Origin: Pedobacter ghigonis
GTDB taxonomy: Bacteria > Bacteroidota > Bacteroidia > Sphingobacteriales > Sphingobacteriaceae
Reading direction: 5' to 3'
Assembly (NCBI RefSeq): GCF_903166585.1
Contig: NZ_CAESCM010000001.1
Span: 627,079 to 691,078 of the forward strand
DNA: 64,000 nucleotides
Shown: positions 41,500 to 50,587 of the stretch, in pieces
Position numbering within the stretch: position 1 is the first letter of the stretch
How the letters are laid out: each line of letters starts with the position of its first letter
Position numbers and translations under genes: made by a program
Notes under the pieces: model-generated
The model's database searches: none
The model's input: only the letters and a program-made list of their open reading frames with translations
Told to the model about the DNA's origin: nothing

Positions 41500-42191
41500 T
41501 CAATTAATTTTGGTAAAACTTCCGACAGGCTTTCCATCTCGTAAAAATTAGGATGCTCAATGGTATGGTCAATACTTTCGTGCACCCAGGTGGTATGGTA
41601 CGGAATATGCACAGCGTGCCCGCCAATGTTGAGTACTGGTAACACATCCGATTTTAAGGAGTTACCCAGCATCAAAAACGATTCGGGCTGGCAATCCAGG
41701 TGTTTCATCAGTTTTTGATAATCCTTTTCCTGTTTATCGCTCATAATTTCGATATGATGGAAGTAATGGTCTAAACCCGACTTGGTTAATTTCCTTTGCT
41801 GGTCGAGCAAATCGCCCTTAGTAGCCACTACCAGTTTATATTTTCCGTGCAGTGCTTTAAGTACTTCCTCTACGCCATCCAGCAGTTCGATGGGTTTGTT
41901 CAACATTTCCTGCCCCAATTCGATTATCATTTCCACAACTTTGGGGTCATTTTTCCCCACTGTAATCCTCATCGCCGTTTCGATCATACTGAGCATAAAA
42001 CCCTTAATACCATAACCATAGAGTGGCAAATTGGCAATTTCGGTTTTGTAGAGTTCAGCAATTATACTGTGGCGTGGTATGAAGTCTTCCAGGAGGGCAG
42101 CAAACTTATCTTCTGTTTCGCGGAAGTAAGGTTCGTTTACCCAAAGGGTATCATCAGCATCAAAAGCAATTACGGTAATCTGATTGTTCAT
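41496..42191 (-). CDS. HAD family hydrolase
   Basis: 231 residues. HAD motif I is AFDADDTLW (nucleophile Asp10, general acid Asp12), motif II VVATKGD (residues near 118-124), and motif IV LMLGNSLKSDVLPV with a Lys between II and IV. A helical cap of about 80 residues lies between motifs I and II (C1-type). Members are mostly phosphatases for small phosphorylated metabolites. It is upstream of, and overlaps, the CAT-like gene. Confidence 0.9.
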   Translation of the reverse strand: MNNQITVIAFDADDTLWVNEPYFRETEDKFAALLEDFIPRHSIIAELYKTEIANLPLYGYGIKGFMLSMIETAMRITVGKNDPKVVEMIIELGQEMLNKPIELLDGVEEVLKALHGKYKLVVATKGDLLDQQRKLTKSGLDHYFHHIEIMSDKQEKDYQKLMKHLDCQPESFLMLGNSLKSDVLPVLNIGGHAVHIPYHTTWVHESIDHTIEHPNFYEMESLSEVLPKLIE

Positions 42192-42270
42192 GGTTATGCT
42201 TACTTTAGTGCCACAAAAGTAACGCCGGTAATCCTGATAAAAAAGGACATTTGTCTCGGCAAAAAAGAAT

Positions 42271-42912
42271 ATGCTACGGACTAATCTCGCCTTCCTCTCC
42301 TTTATTGAACGTTTTAGCAGCGAAAATGCCGACGTTAATATTAGCCTGAAAAGTTTTAAGGCAGGCTACCGGTTAATTGAGCAGGGCGATAAAATCAGTA
42401 ATATCTACATCATTAAAGAGGGCATCAGCAAATGCTTTATCTCAGAAGAAAACGGCAAGGATTTTATTATTGAGTTTTTGGGCAAGGGTGAGGTTGTTGG
42501 CGAGCTCGAAGCCCTAAAAAAGATCGATTGCTTATGCAACGTGGCTGCCATTAGCGAAGTTACTGCCTATGTGATTCCAGATCATATTTTCCTCTCGCTG
42601 ATACAAAAAAGTAGTGAATTTACTACAATCTTACTCCAGGAACTATCAACCAGGATCATACAAACCAGCACCAGGGCCTCTTTTCAGCAATTGTATACGG
42701 TTGAATATGCCTTATTAAAATTGCTCCAGTTACAGGCTGATGAACACATCTCTATCTCAAAAGATGACATGGCAGCCTACCTCGGAATTTCTGTGAGAAG
42801 TTTTAACAGAAGCTTAAAGCAATTGATAGAGAAGGACCATCAGGATATGCCTGAGTTTAAAAACATGATGGCTGCCACCAGCATTAAAAAACTGGTAGAG
42901 CGATTAAAATAA
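42271..42912 (+). CDS. Crp/Fnr family transcriptional regulator
   Basis: 213 residues. An N-terminal cyclic-nucleotide-binding-like domain (about 15-135: YRLIEQGDKISNIYIIKEG, EFLGKGEVVGELEAL) precedes a C-terminal winged helix (about 165-200: ISKDDMAAYLGISVRSFNRSLKQL). The ligand-binding residues of CRP are not clearly conserved, so a non-cAMP signal is possible. It is divergent from the HAD-CAT pair with 79 bp between them and may control them. Confidence 0.88.
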   Translation: MLRTNLAFLSFIERFSSENADVNISLKSFKAGYRLIEQGDKISNIYIIKEGISKCFISEENGKDFIIEFLGKGEVVGELEALKKIDCLCNVAAISEVTAYVIPDHIFLSLIQKSSEFTTILLQELSTRIIQTSTRASFQQLYTVEYALLKLLQLQADEHISISKDDMAAYLGISVRSFNRSLKQLIEKDHQDMPEFKNMMAATSIKKLVERLK

Positions 42913-42966
42913 TTCTTACAACTTTATGGTGTTTTTTTCCCAGTCAGTTAACGACTTTTACTTGCC

Positions 42967-42995
42967 AGTATGAGCCTGTCGAAGACCTTTCACTA
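42967..42995. repeat. Fragment of a dispersed intergenic repeat
   Basis: ATGAGCCTGTCGAAGACC is of the short intergenic type common in Bacteroidota genomes. It lies upstream of the carbonic anhydrase gene. A single copy in the window, so membership is judged from familiarity only. Confidence 0.35.
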
Positions 42996-43210
42996 ATTTA
43001 TAGTTGCTTTATTTACAAAACATCTAAGCTAATTTAGTGGGGTATAAAAAACACAGGCGCTGGAAATTTTAAGTATAAGCAAATTTCCTAAAGCCTTAAA
43101 CTTTTAAGGGCTTAATTTGTTATCAAAATCTGGAAATCTTTTATAGTTTTATGCCCCTATAAATACTACAATTTTTCCGACCAACAATACATGCCTTATT
43201 GAATTAAATT

Positions 43211-43837
43211 ATGAATGTAGAAGAAGTTTTTAAAAACAACGAAAAATGGATTGCTGAAAAACTATCCATTAATCCGGATTATTTTACGGATCTGGCTAAA
43301 GGCCAAAGCCCCGAATTTTTATACATTGGTTGTTCTGACAGCCGTGTTACTGCCGAAGATTTAATGGGCATCCAACCGGGGCAGGCGTTTGTTCACCGCA
43401 ATATTGCCAATCTGGTAAACAACGTAGATTTAAGCGTAATGACGGTTTTAAATTACGCGGTGAGGCATTTAAAGGTAAACCACATTGTAGTATGTGGCCA
43501 CTACAACTGCGGCGGCGTTAAAGCAGCTATGCAGCCTGCAGATTTGGGTATTTTAAATCCCTGGTTAAGAAACATCCGCGATGTTTACCGTTTACATAAG
43601 GATGAATTGAATGCCATAGCTGATGAAGATGCACGCTACAACCGTCTTGTTGAACTTAACGTTCAGGAGCAATGTGTTAACCTGCTTAAAACAGCAGCAG
43701 TGCAGGAAGCCGTTGTTGGCCGTAAATTAACGGTGCAGGGCTGGGTTTTTGATATTAAAACTGGCCGGTTAATTGACCTGAAAATCGACTTCGAGAAAAT
43801 ATTGAAAGATATTACAGAGATTTATAAGCTCTACTAG
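43211..43837 (+). CDS. Beta-class carbonic anhydrase
   Basis: 208 residues, no signal peptide. Zinc ligands are visible: Cys41 with Asp43 and Arg45 in GCSDSR, His97 and Cys100 in GHYNCGG. HRNIANLV (62-69) is the family's conserved dimer and active-site segment. The enzyme interconverts carbon dioxide and bicarbonate in the cytosol and supplies bicarbonate to carboxylases. It ends before a bidirectional hairpin. Confidence 0.93.
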   Translation: MNVEEVFKNNEKWIAEKLSINPDYFTDLAKGQSPEFLYIGCSDSRVTAEDLMGIQPGQAFVHRNIANLVNNVDLSVMTVLNYAVRHLKVNHIVVCGHYNCGGVKAAMQPADLGILNPWLRNIRDVYRLHKDELNAIADEDARYNRLVELNVQEQCVNLLKTAAVQEAVVGRKLTVQGWVFDIKTGRLIDLKIDFEKILKDITEIYKLY

Positions 43838-43852
43838 AATAAGCTGACATAA

Positions 43853-43893
43853 AAAAACCCGCAGATTTTAAAACCTGCGGGGTTTCTTTTTAA
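43853..43893. terminator. Bidirectional terminator between carbonic anhydrase and kduD
   Basis: AAACCCGCAG and CTGCGGGGTTT form a hairpin with one bulged G and an AT-rich loop. T-rich stretches flank both sides: TTTCTTTTTAATA on the plus strand and TTTTTTTATG on the minus strand. It serves the convergent genes that end at 43837 and 43933. Confidence 0.8.
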
Positions 43894-43932
43894 TACCGAC
43901 TCCAGACTTAGGACTAAAGACTCAGAACTAAA

Positions 43933-44697
43933 CTATCGTCCCATCCAACCGCCATCAACGGTTAAAATCGTTCCATGCACATAATCACTTGCGGCTGAGG
44001 CCAGGAATAAAGTTGGTCCTTTAAAATCTTCGGGCGTACCCCATCTTCCTGCCGGAATACGTGATAAAATTGAAGTACTTCTATCCTGATCTTCGCGTAA
44101 AGCGGTCGTATTATCCGTAGCAATATAACCTGGAGCAATGGCATTTACATTAACACCTTTTGATGCCCACTCGTTGGCAAAAGCTTTGGTTAAAGAAGCA
44201 ATTGCACCTTTACTTGCAGCATAGCCTGGTACAGTAATACCACCTTGAAACGATAATAACGATGCGGTAAAAATTACTTTTCCGCTACCTCTGGCAACCA
44301 TATCACGGCCCACTTCGCGGGTTAAGATAAACGGAGCCGTTTGGTTTACCGCAATTACCTCATCCCAATATTCGTCAGGGTGTTCGGCAATGGGTTTACG
44401 CAAAATGGTTCCGGCGTTGTTTACCAGAATATCAATTACCGGATGATCGGCTTTTACCTGCGCAGCAAATGCAAGTGTGTTTTCGCGTTTACTAAAATCG
44501 CACTGGTAAGCATAAAATTTACGGCCTAGCGCCAGAACTTCTTTTTCTATGGCGCTACCTTGTAACTCAAGGCTGGCCGATACACCGATAACATCAGCTC
44601 CTGCCTCTGCAAGTGCTAAAGCCATGGCTTTTCCAATTCCTCTTTTGCAACCGGTAACTAATGCAGTTTTACCTGCTAAATTAAATACGTTTGACAT
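43933..44697 (-). CDS. kduD: 2-deoxy-D-gluconate 3-dehydrogenase / 5-keto-4-deoxyuronate-type reductase (KduD)
   Basis: 254 residues from MSNVFNLAGKTALVTG at 44697; the frame extends 12 codons upstream. Classical SDR motifs: TGCKRGIG (15-22), NNAG (93-96), Ser146, Y159-x3-K163. KduD reduces 2,5-diketo-3-deoxygluconate to 2-keto-3-deoxygluconate with NADH. It is preceded by kduI (79 bp upstream) on the same strand, the standard pair for unsaturated uronates from lyases. It ends the right utilisation locus, before the terminator. Confidence 0.92.
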   Translation of the reverse strand: MSNVFNLAGKTALVTGCKRGIGKAMALALAEAGADVIGVSASLELQGSAIEKEVLALGRKFYAYQCDFSKRENTLAFAAQVKADHPVIDILVNNAGTILRKPIAEHPDEYWDEVIAVNQTAPFILTREVGRDMVARGSGKVIFTASLLSFQGGITVPGYAASKGAIASLTKAFANEWASKGVNVNAIAPGYIATDNTTALREDQDRSTSILSRIPAGRWGTPEDFKGPTLFLASAASDYVHGTILTVDGGWMGR

Positions 44698-44721
44698 GTG
44701 TTTTCTATTGATACTTTTGTA

Positions 44722-44776
44722 AGATCTCTCCATTCCGCTACCAATATAATTGGCACGCTTTAGTCGAGATGACGGT
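44722..44776. repeat. Dispersed repeat element in the kduI-kduD gap
   Basis: AGATCTCTCCATTCCGCT and CACGCTTTAGTCGAGATGACGG are the two halves of the repeat type seen at 961-1245 (AGATTTCTCCGCTACGGTCGAAATGACGAT-like). It fills most of the intercistronic gap. Confidence 0.45.
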
Positions 44777-45616
44777 TTATTTCAATTCTGTAATTGCGCA
44801 GTGATCCATGTCTCCATAATCAAGGTTTTCGCCAGCCATACCCCAGATAAAGGTATAATTACTGGTACCTGCACCTGAGTGGATTGACCAGTTTGGCGAA
44901 ATTACCGCCTGATCGCCTTGCATCCAGATGTGGCGTGTTTCCTGTGGTTGTCCCATAAAATGGCAAACACTTTGTCCTTGTGGCACTTCAAAATAAAAAT
45001 AAGCTTCCATCCTTCTGTCGTGCGTATGCGCAGGCATGGTATTCCAAACGCTGCCCGATTTTAATTCGGTCATTCCCATCTGTAACTGACAGGTTGGCAA
45101 AACACTATTTACCAATAATTTATTAATAATGCGGTGGTTTGCTGTTTCTGGTGTACCCAGTTCTACAATTTCGGCTTCGGCCTTACTTACCTTTTTGGTT
45201 GGGTAAGTGTGGTGCGCTGGTGCTGAATTGATGTATAATTTTGTCGCCGCACCTTTATCAGCCGATTCGAAAAACACTTCTTTAGTGCCTTTACCAATAT
45301 ATAAAGCTTCTTTATAATCCAATTCGTAGGTTTCGCCGTCGGCCGTAACAATTGCTTTTCCGCCTACGTTGATAATACCCAGTTCTCGGCGTTCTAAAAA
45401 GTAGCTGGCTTTTAAATCATCAGGATTTGGAAGTGCTATTTTCTGGTCAATTGGCATTGCTCCGCCAACAATATATCTGTCAAAATGAGATAAAGTTAGG
45501 TTTACCTGGTTGGCTTCAAACACGTTTTCAATTAAGAAATTATCCCGCAGGGCCGCGGTATCCATTTGTTTAACTTCTTTTGGGCTTTGAGCGTAACGGC
45601 TTTCGAATTTGTTCAT
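44777..45616 (-). CDS. kduI: 5-dehydro-4-deoxy-D-glucuronate isomerase (KduI)
   Basis: 279 residues. The zinc site is visible as His197, His199 (MPAHTHD), Glu204 and His246, the same pattern and spacing as KduI of Escherichia coli. It isomerises 5-keto-4-deoxyuronate, formed spontaneously from the unsaturated uronate released by GH88 enzymes, to 2,5-diketo-3-deoxygluconate, the substrate of KduD. It lies between the DUF2264 gene and kduD on the minus strand. Confidence 0.95.
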   Translation of the reverse strand: MNKFESRYAQSPKEVKQMDTAALRDNFLIENVFEANQVNLTLSHFDRYIVGGAMPIDQKIALPNPDDLKASYFLERRELGIINVGGKAIVTADGETYELDYKEALYIGKGTKEVFFESADKGAATKLYINSAPAHHTYPTKKVSKAEAEIVELGTPETANHRIINKLLVNSVLPTCQLQMGMTELKSGSVWNTMPAHTHDRRMEAYFYFEVPQGQSVCHFMGQPQETRHIWMQGDQAVISPNWSIHSGAGTSNYTFIWGMAGENLDYGDMDHCAITELK

Positions 45617-45637
45617 TGGTTAAAAATTGAGTTGTGA

Positions 45638-45668
45638 GGTAAGATTTGAACTGGTATCAAATCTTACC
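45638..45668. repeat. Perfect 12-bp inverted repeat between DUF2264 gene and kduI
   Basis: GGTAAGATTTGA (45638-45649) and TCAAATCTTACC (45657-45668) are exact complements with a 7-nt loop. There is no clear U-tract on the minus strand, so it may be a weak terminator, a processing or stability hairpin, or an operator for the kdu genes. Confidence 0.55.
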
Positions 45669-45702
45669 CGCAAATATATTTATACGATATTGATTATTGG
45701 TA

Positions 45703-46932
45703 TTAATACTCAACTTTATAATCCTTTTTTATCGTTTCTCCGCCCCAGGCTTTTAAACTGGTCCAGGGAGCTGGAGCATCTGTCCAGAATTTATTGTCAG
45801 CAGGTAAACCCAGCGTTAAAAAGCCCAGACTTGCCATATATAAACTACCTGTAGATGTATAGGTATCTGCAACTTCGGGCTGATGCCCGTTAAAGCCCAA
45901 TACCAACCAGCCTTTATCATCAAAGTTTTGATTCCCGTTATAGAGGTTATAGATTACCCTGGTTAAAGCACCGCGAACCTGTGCAGGTTTAACATATTCG
46001 GGCAGTTTTTCCATCAATGCTACCTGTGCCAAAGCCTGAAATGCAGCTGTGCGGTAGGTAATAGAACGGCCATAGGCAGGATATGTGCCCTCCGGAGAAA
46101 TGATGCGTTCCAGATATTCAGAATAACGCACCATCCGTTTTAAAGCCAGGTCGTAATCTGCCTGCTGTGCTTTTTTCTTCTCAACCAGCACTTTTAAAAG
46201 ATCGACCAGCATGGGGTGTATTACATAAGAGTTATAATAATCCATACTGAATTTTTCGCCATCACTGTACCAGCTATCGCCTACATACCATTCTTTCATT
46301 TTATTGATGGCAAACTGTACACGGGCCGGATCGTATTGTTCGCCAATGCTTAATAAGAAGCCTTCGGTTAAGCCTGAGAACAGTAACCAGTTATTGTACG
46401 CGCCGCTACGGGTTCTGAGCGACTTAAACTCTTCGATAAATCTTTTCTTGGTTGTTTCATCAAGTGGCTCCCAAAGTGCTTTTGGGGCACGTAAAAAAGC
46501 ATGCGCAACATAGGCCGCATCAACTATAGGCTGGCTCTCTGAGCGATAACTGATATAATCAGGGCTCTCGGGATTTACCGAATTGGCCAGCCCTTTTAAA
46601 AGCTCAGTACGCATTGTTTTTCTAAGTTTACCTTCGGCAGTTTCATCGTCGGGTAAGGCCAGCCAGGGAGCAACACCAGCTATTGTACGTCCTAAAGCTT
46701 CCAGGTAGGTTACTTTAGCAGCGTTTAAGCCATAGCCAGGAGCTTTTTCTACAGGCATATTCTTTTTTAAGGTTTCGTTGGCCAGGTTATGAATAACCGG
46801 ATTGGCAATCCGGTATAATTGCTTTACCCAAATGGCGCGGTCTTCGGCACCTGTAGTTGTTTTTTTATTTTGAGCTGTTGCGGTAAAAAACAAACAGCAG
46901 GCAATAATGGTTAGAAGTGATTTATGGTTCAT
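45703..46932 (-). CDS. Exported DUF2264 protein (GH154-like, putative beta-glucuronidase)
   Basis: 409 residues from MNHKSLLTIIACCLFFTATAQ at 46932, a signal peptide. An alpha/alpha-barrel of the DUF2264 family follows, with APGYGLNAAKVTYLEALGRTIAGVAPWL, SGAYNNWLLFSGLTEGFLL and WYSDGEKFSMDYYNSYVIHPML. DUF2264 members include GH154 exo-beta-glucuronidases of Bacteroides. Placed between GH88 and kduI, it would remove uronic acids from oligosaccharides of the same polymer (inference). It starts 16 bp after the GH88 stop, so they are co-transcribed. Confidence 0.85.
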   Translation of the reverse strand: MNHKSLLTIIACCLFFTATAQNKKTTTGAEDRAIWVKQLYRIANPVIHNLANETLKKNMPVEKAPGYGLNAAKVTYLEALGRTIAGVAPWLALPDDETAEGKLRKTMRTELLKGLANSVNPESPDYISYRSESQPIVDAAYVAHAFLRAPKALWEPLDETTKKRFIEEFKSLRTRSGAYNNWLLFSGLTEGFLLSIGEQYDPARVQFAINKMKEWYVGDSWYSDGEKFSMDYYNSYVIHPMLVDLLKVLVEKKKAQQADYDLALKRMVRYSEYLERIISPEGTYPAYGRSITYRTAAFQALAQVALMEKLPEYVKPAQVRGALTRVIYNLYNGNQNFDDKGWLVLGFNGHQPEVADTYTSTGSLYMASLGFLTLGLPADNKFWTDAPAPWTSLKAWGGETIKKDYKVEY

Positions 46933-46948
46933 TTTGTTTAAATTGTTG

Positions 46949-48133
46949 TTACAGGTACCATTTTTTATATCGTGCAAGTGCCTCTAAATAATAATAATCG
47001 GCATAAACAAGCGGCACATCAATTTCGCTGTTTAAAGGGAAAGCACCTGTGCTGTGCATCAATAAAAAACCGCCGTTTTCACCTGCCTTGGCACGATAAG
47101 CCTCACTTGCCAGGGAGTAAATCATGGTCTCCGCAGCCGATTTAAATTCAGCCTTTTCGTTACCCTCGGTATATTGCCCCAGTTCGAGTAGCGCCGATGC
47201 AATAATTGCACCCGCAGAAGCATCGCGTTTGGCATAAGGGATTAATGGCGCGTCAAAATCCCAATATGGAATCTTATCGGCCGGTAAGTTCGGATTTTTT
47301 AAGATATAATTAGCAATGCCGATGGCTTGTTTTAAATAGTTTTGGTCTTTGGTAAAGCGGTACATCATGGTGTAACCATATAAAGCCCAGCCTTGCCCGC
47401 GCGACCATGCCGAACAGTTTGCTGCACCCTGCCAGGTTGCCTTTTTAATGACCCCGCCAGTTACCGGATTATAATCTACCACATGGTAAGAGCTAAAATC
47501 TGGTCTGAAATGGTTTTTTATTGTGGTATTGGCATGCGTAATGGCAATTTCTTTATAGCGCGTGTTGCCGCCGTTATCGCTGGCCCAGTTTAACATTTCC
47601 AGGTTCATCATATTATCTACAATTACCGGGCATTCCCAGTATTTATTCTTGTCCCACGATTGGATGACCTGAATTTTAGGCCTGAAACGCGTAGCCAGCG
47701 ATTGTGCTGAACGCTGGATAACCTCTTTGTAAGCAGGATTTTTGGTAATGCGGTAGCCGTTACCAAAGCTACAATACATCATAAAACCCAGATCGTGGTT
47801 ACCGGTAAAGGTTTGGTTTGGTTCTAATATTTTAAGTGCAGCTTCTGCCTCACTTTTTACCTTGTCGTTTTTGGTCTGTTCGTAAATGTACCATAAACTA
47901 CCCGAGTAGAAACCGCTGCACCACCATTTAATATCGAAGTTAACAGGTTTTCCTTTATCAAAACTTTGCGGTGTTTTTCCTGCCGGAATATTTTTAGCCA
48001 GAACCTGGTATTGATCGGCAGCAAATTTAAATTCATCATTAATGAGTTGAGCCATGGGCTTCTTCGTGCTCTGGGCAAAAGAGACTGACCCCATCAACAG
48101 GAGCAATGTAGCGGCTAAATTGATTCTTTTCAT
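46949..48133 (-). CDS. GH88 unsaturated glucuronyl hydrolase
   Basis: 394 residues with a signal peptide (1-20). GH88 features: HDLGFMMY with candidate catalytic Asp114, VDNMMNLEML with Asp173 (the spacing of the two active-site aspartates of the family), WSRGQGWALYGYTMMYRFT near 243, and FLLMHSTGAFP at the end. It hydrates and removes the 4,5-unsaturated uronic acid that lyases leave at the non-reducing end. The PL8 lyase gene is directly upstream. Confidence 0.93.
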   Translation of the reverse strand: MKRINLAATLLLLMGSVSFAQSTKKPMAQLINDEFKFAADQYQVLAKNIPAGKTPQSFDKGKPVNFDIKWWCSGFYSGSLWYIYEQTKNDKVKSEAEAALKILEPNQTFTGNHDLGFMMYCSFGNGYRITKNPAYKEVIQRSAQSLATRFRPKIQVIQSWDKNKYWECPVIVDNMMNLEMLNWASDNGGNTRYKEIAITHANTTIKNHFRPDFSSYHVVDYNPVTGGVIKKATWQGAANCSAWSRGQGWALYGYTMMYRFTKDQNYLKQAIGIANYILKNPNLPADKIPYWDFDAPLIPYAKRDASAGAIIASALLELGQYTEGNEKAEFKSAAETMIYSLASEAYRAKAGENGGFLLMHSTGAFPLNSEIDVPLVYADYYYLEALARYKKWYL

Positions 48134-48222
48134 CTTATCATTTTTGTTTTTCAGTATCAGTATTTGTCAGGCCCTGGTTGCGGCACAGGCAAATCCTGAT
48201 GGTTTCATAATTTTAGGTGTGT

Positions 48223-50331
48223 TTATTCTATTATTTTAAAACTTGCGGTAGCACCTGCAAATGCACCGGTTGGCAGATTACAGGTTATGTTCTTGGATGT
48301 AGATGATCCTGCTGCTTTAAACTGAACCTGAATCGATTGGTTTTCCTGAGCAGGATCGGCAATATATATTACCGGAATTTTGGTGTTTAAATTTTTAATA
48401 TATACGGTACAGGGCTTGTCAACTGAGAGCGAAGCGCCGTCATACTCCAACGTACCGGGCGCATAAAATACGGCTTGTAACATATTTAAACCGGTATGTT
48501 TTACAGCCTGAAGTGCGGCTGTATTTTTTAAAATCTGGATCATAGATACCTGATATTTTTTAATCTCTGCCGCTGTAGTTCCTGGAATAACGATATACTG
48601 GTAATTCTCATTTTGAGGCTTTGTACCATGGTTTATCCAGATTTTAAAGACATTGTGTTTTAATTCGTTTTTGGATTGAAACTGATTGATGCGGTACCAA
48701 CTACCTGTTTGGGCTACATTGCTGATTTCTACATTTCTCCCCTCCGGAAAGATGTAGCCGATACTATCATGAACAGCCCACACGCCTCGCTCACTTTTTT
48801 CGCCGGAAGATGAAATTACAGTTCCCCTGCTCCAGGCCTGATTAATTGTTGTAGTAATATTTTCTGCAGCTTCACTTTTGATTCCGGCCCCTAAACAAAC
48901 CACTTCCCGATCGAAAAAGAACCAGGCTTTTTTTGCCTGAACGCTATCATAATCTAAATCGTAACAGGATACGCCGTACACGCCATCGCTTAGCCCACCT
49001 GAAAATTTAGTGGTACCGGGTACTCCCCAGTCTTTACGGATGGTTGCACCCTGATCGTCGGGATAATCCCTGCTGGTAGTACCAGGTATTTTATCCCACT
49101 CCCAAACCGGTACCAGGTTGGCATATTCCGAACCGCTGCGCTGGATATTCGTTGCCCCGTCGGGTAAAAACTTACCCAAAATATTTTCATTGTTTCCCCG
49201 CTCAGTTCTTAATGTACGGCTTGATGAAGCCTGCACACTAAAAGTATAAGCAGGCCTTACATGTAAAGTGTAATTGCTTTTCCAATATTGGTTGTGCGAA
49301 GGAACAAGGCTGTAATTGGCTGGTTTTTTACCCGCCGTTCTTAATGCTGAGGCATTCCAATAACTGGTATTTTCGGCATCGAAGAACTTAATTTTTTCAA
49401 TCATCCCGCCCATTCCACTGCTTAACGAATCTTTACGGCTAATACCCCGGCCGCGTACATTAAAATCGTAAAACGAACCGCGTATGGTTTGCAAAAAGGT
49501 ATTTTTAAGATAATTTACCAGAATAGCCAGCTGATCTTTAGGCAATGCATAATCTGTTTCTCTTAAATAAAAAGCAGCATTTACAGAGTTACCGGCAAAA
49601 ACGCGTCCGTAACTGGCAATAGCTTGTTGCTTGCCGTGTTGGTAATAACTTCCATCAACCTGAACTCCTTCTTTTCCATCGCTTATGGCAATGGGTTCGA
49701 ATAGGAATTTTGAAGCCGAATCGAGTGTTGTTTTATTTCTGGTTAAACAGGCTCGATAAAGCAAATGCAAAGCTTCATCTGAGGTATTGGCCCCATCACC
49801 AGTTCTAAAACGGCGAATCACCATGCGTTTAATCAATGCCTGTTCGAGACTGGCAGGAAGCTGCACTTTAGCACTTCGCATCAAAATAAGTGTTTGCCCA
49901 ATGGCCTGTGGATAGAAAATATCGTTGTACCACCAGTTTTTATTCTTTGGGTTCTTATCGAGCCAGTTTTGAAGGGCCTTAACAATCGATGCATGTAAAC
50001 TGGCATTATTATACCATTTGTTTGATGTGCGGATGTATGCCGTAGCCATATCCTTAATTCTTTTTAGCGGAGCATACTGCACATCAATATAATTAATATC
50101 CGCCCAGCTTCCATCCGGATTAAGGTTTTTAAGGTTTAACCCTATTTCAGTAGCCAGGTTTTTATCTTTAACAAATGTTTGCAGATCGGTATTAATGCGT
50201 TGCAAAATGATACTGTAAGGTTCATTTTGTGCTCTTACCGGATGATTAAACAGCAGTACACTTAAAGCACCAATACTTAATACTTTAAAAGCCGATATTT
50301 TATAATTTGTTATTTTCTTGCCTGCAAACAT
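48223..50331 (-). CDS. PL8 family polysaccharide lyase
   Basis: 702 residues with a signal peptide (about 1-34, ending VRAQ). The alpha/alpha toroid has Asn182 (GANTSDEAL), His232 (DGSYYQHG) and Tyr241, spaced 50 and 9 residues apart exactly as Asn175/His225/Tyr234 in chondroitin AC lyase of Pedobacter heparinus; Arg295 corresponds to Arg288. The ERGNNENILGKFLPDG motif of the beta domain is also present. PL8 enzymes cleave hyaluronan, chondroitin or xanthan by beta-elimination. With GH88 downstream and no sulfatase, an unsulfated uronate polymer is most likely (inference). Confidence 0.93.
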   Translation of the reverse strand: MFAGKKITNYKISAFKVLSIGALSVLLFNHPVRAQNEPYSIILQRINTDLQTFVKDKNLATEIGLNLKNLNPDGSWADINYIDVQYAPLKRIKDMATAYIRTSNKWYNNASLHASIVKALQNWLDKNPKNKNWWYNDIFYPQAIGQTLILMRSAKVQLPASLEQALIKRMVIRRFRTGDGANTSDEALHLLYRACLTRNKTTLDSASKFLFEPIAISDGKEGVQVDGSYYQHGKQQAIASYGRVFAGNSVNAAFYLRETDYALPKDQLAILVNYLKNTFLQTIRGSFYDFNVRGRGISRKDSLSSGMGGMIEKIKFFDAENTSYWNASALRTAGKKPANYSLVPSHNQYWKSNYTLHVRPAYTFSVQASSSRTLRTERGNNENILGKFLPDGATNIQRSGSEYANLVPVWEWDKIPGTTSRDYPDDQGATIRKDWGVPGTTKFSGGLSDGVYGVSCYDLDYDSVQAKKAWFFFDREVVCLGAGIKSEAAENITTTINQAWSRGTVISSSGEKSERGVWAVHDSIGYIFPEGRNVEISNVAQTGSWYRINQFQSKNELKHNVFKIWINHGTKPQNENYQYIVIPGTTAAEIKKYQVSMIQILKNTAALQAVKHTGLNMLQAVFYAPGTLEYDGASLSVDKPCTVYIKNLNTKIPVIYIADPAQENQSIQVQFKAAGSSTSKNITCNLPTGAFAGATASFKIIE

Positions 50332-50501
50332 CTGTTATTTTTTATTGAAATCTCAAAACCCCTTTTCACATTTACTGTAAAGAAAAGCGGACCATTTTTT
50401 TTCTTCAAAGCTAGCGGAAACCAGTTGTATCAATTCTCCACTTATCGTTTTTTTAATTTCAATTATGGTTTTAAGCTGTTTTTTAAACCTCATTAATAAG
50501 T

Positions 50502-50533
50502 TGAAAAAGCCACCAAGCCGAGGCAAGGTGGCC
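50502..50533 (-). terminator. Hairpin between SusD and the PL8 gene
   Basis: GCCACC (minus-strand, at 50532-50527) pairs with GGTGGC (50514-50509) around a 12-nt loop, and GC-rich extension plus TTTTTC follows. It lies 55 bp past the SusD stop and could attenuate read-through into the enzyme genes. Confidence 0.55.
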
Positions 50534-50587
50534 CAACTAACACAAACTAACCAAATTTGACCGGACAAGTCCGATAAGTTTTATACT

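Noticed and set aside
50353..50568. Open frame of 71 codons on the minus strand between SusD and PL8
   Set aside because: It covers the terminator hairpin at 50502-50533 and its product looks random.
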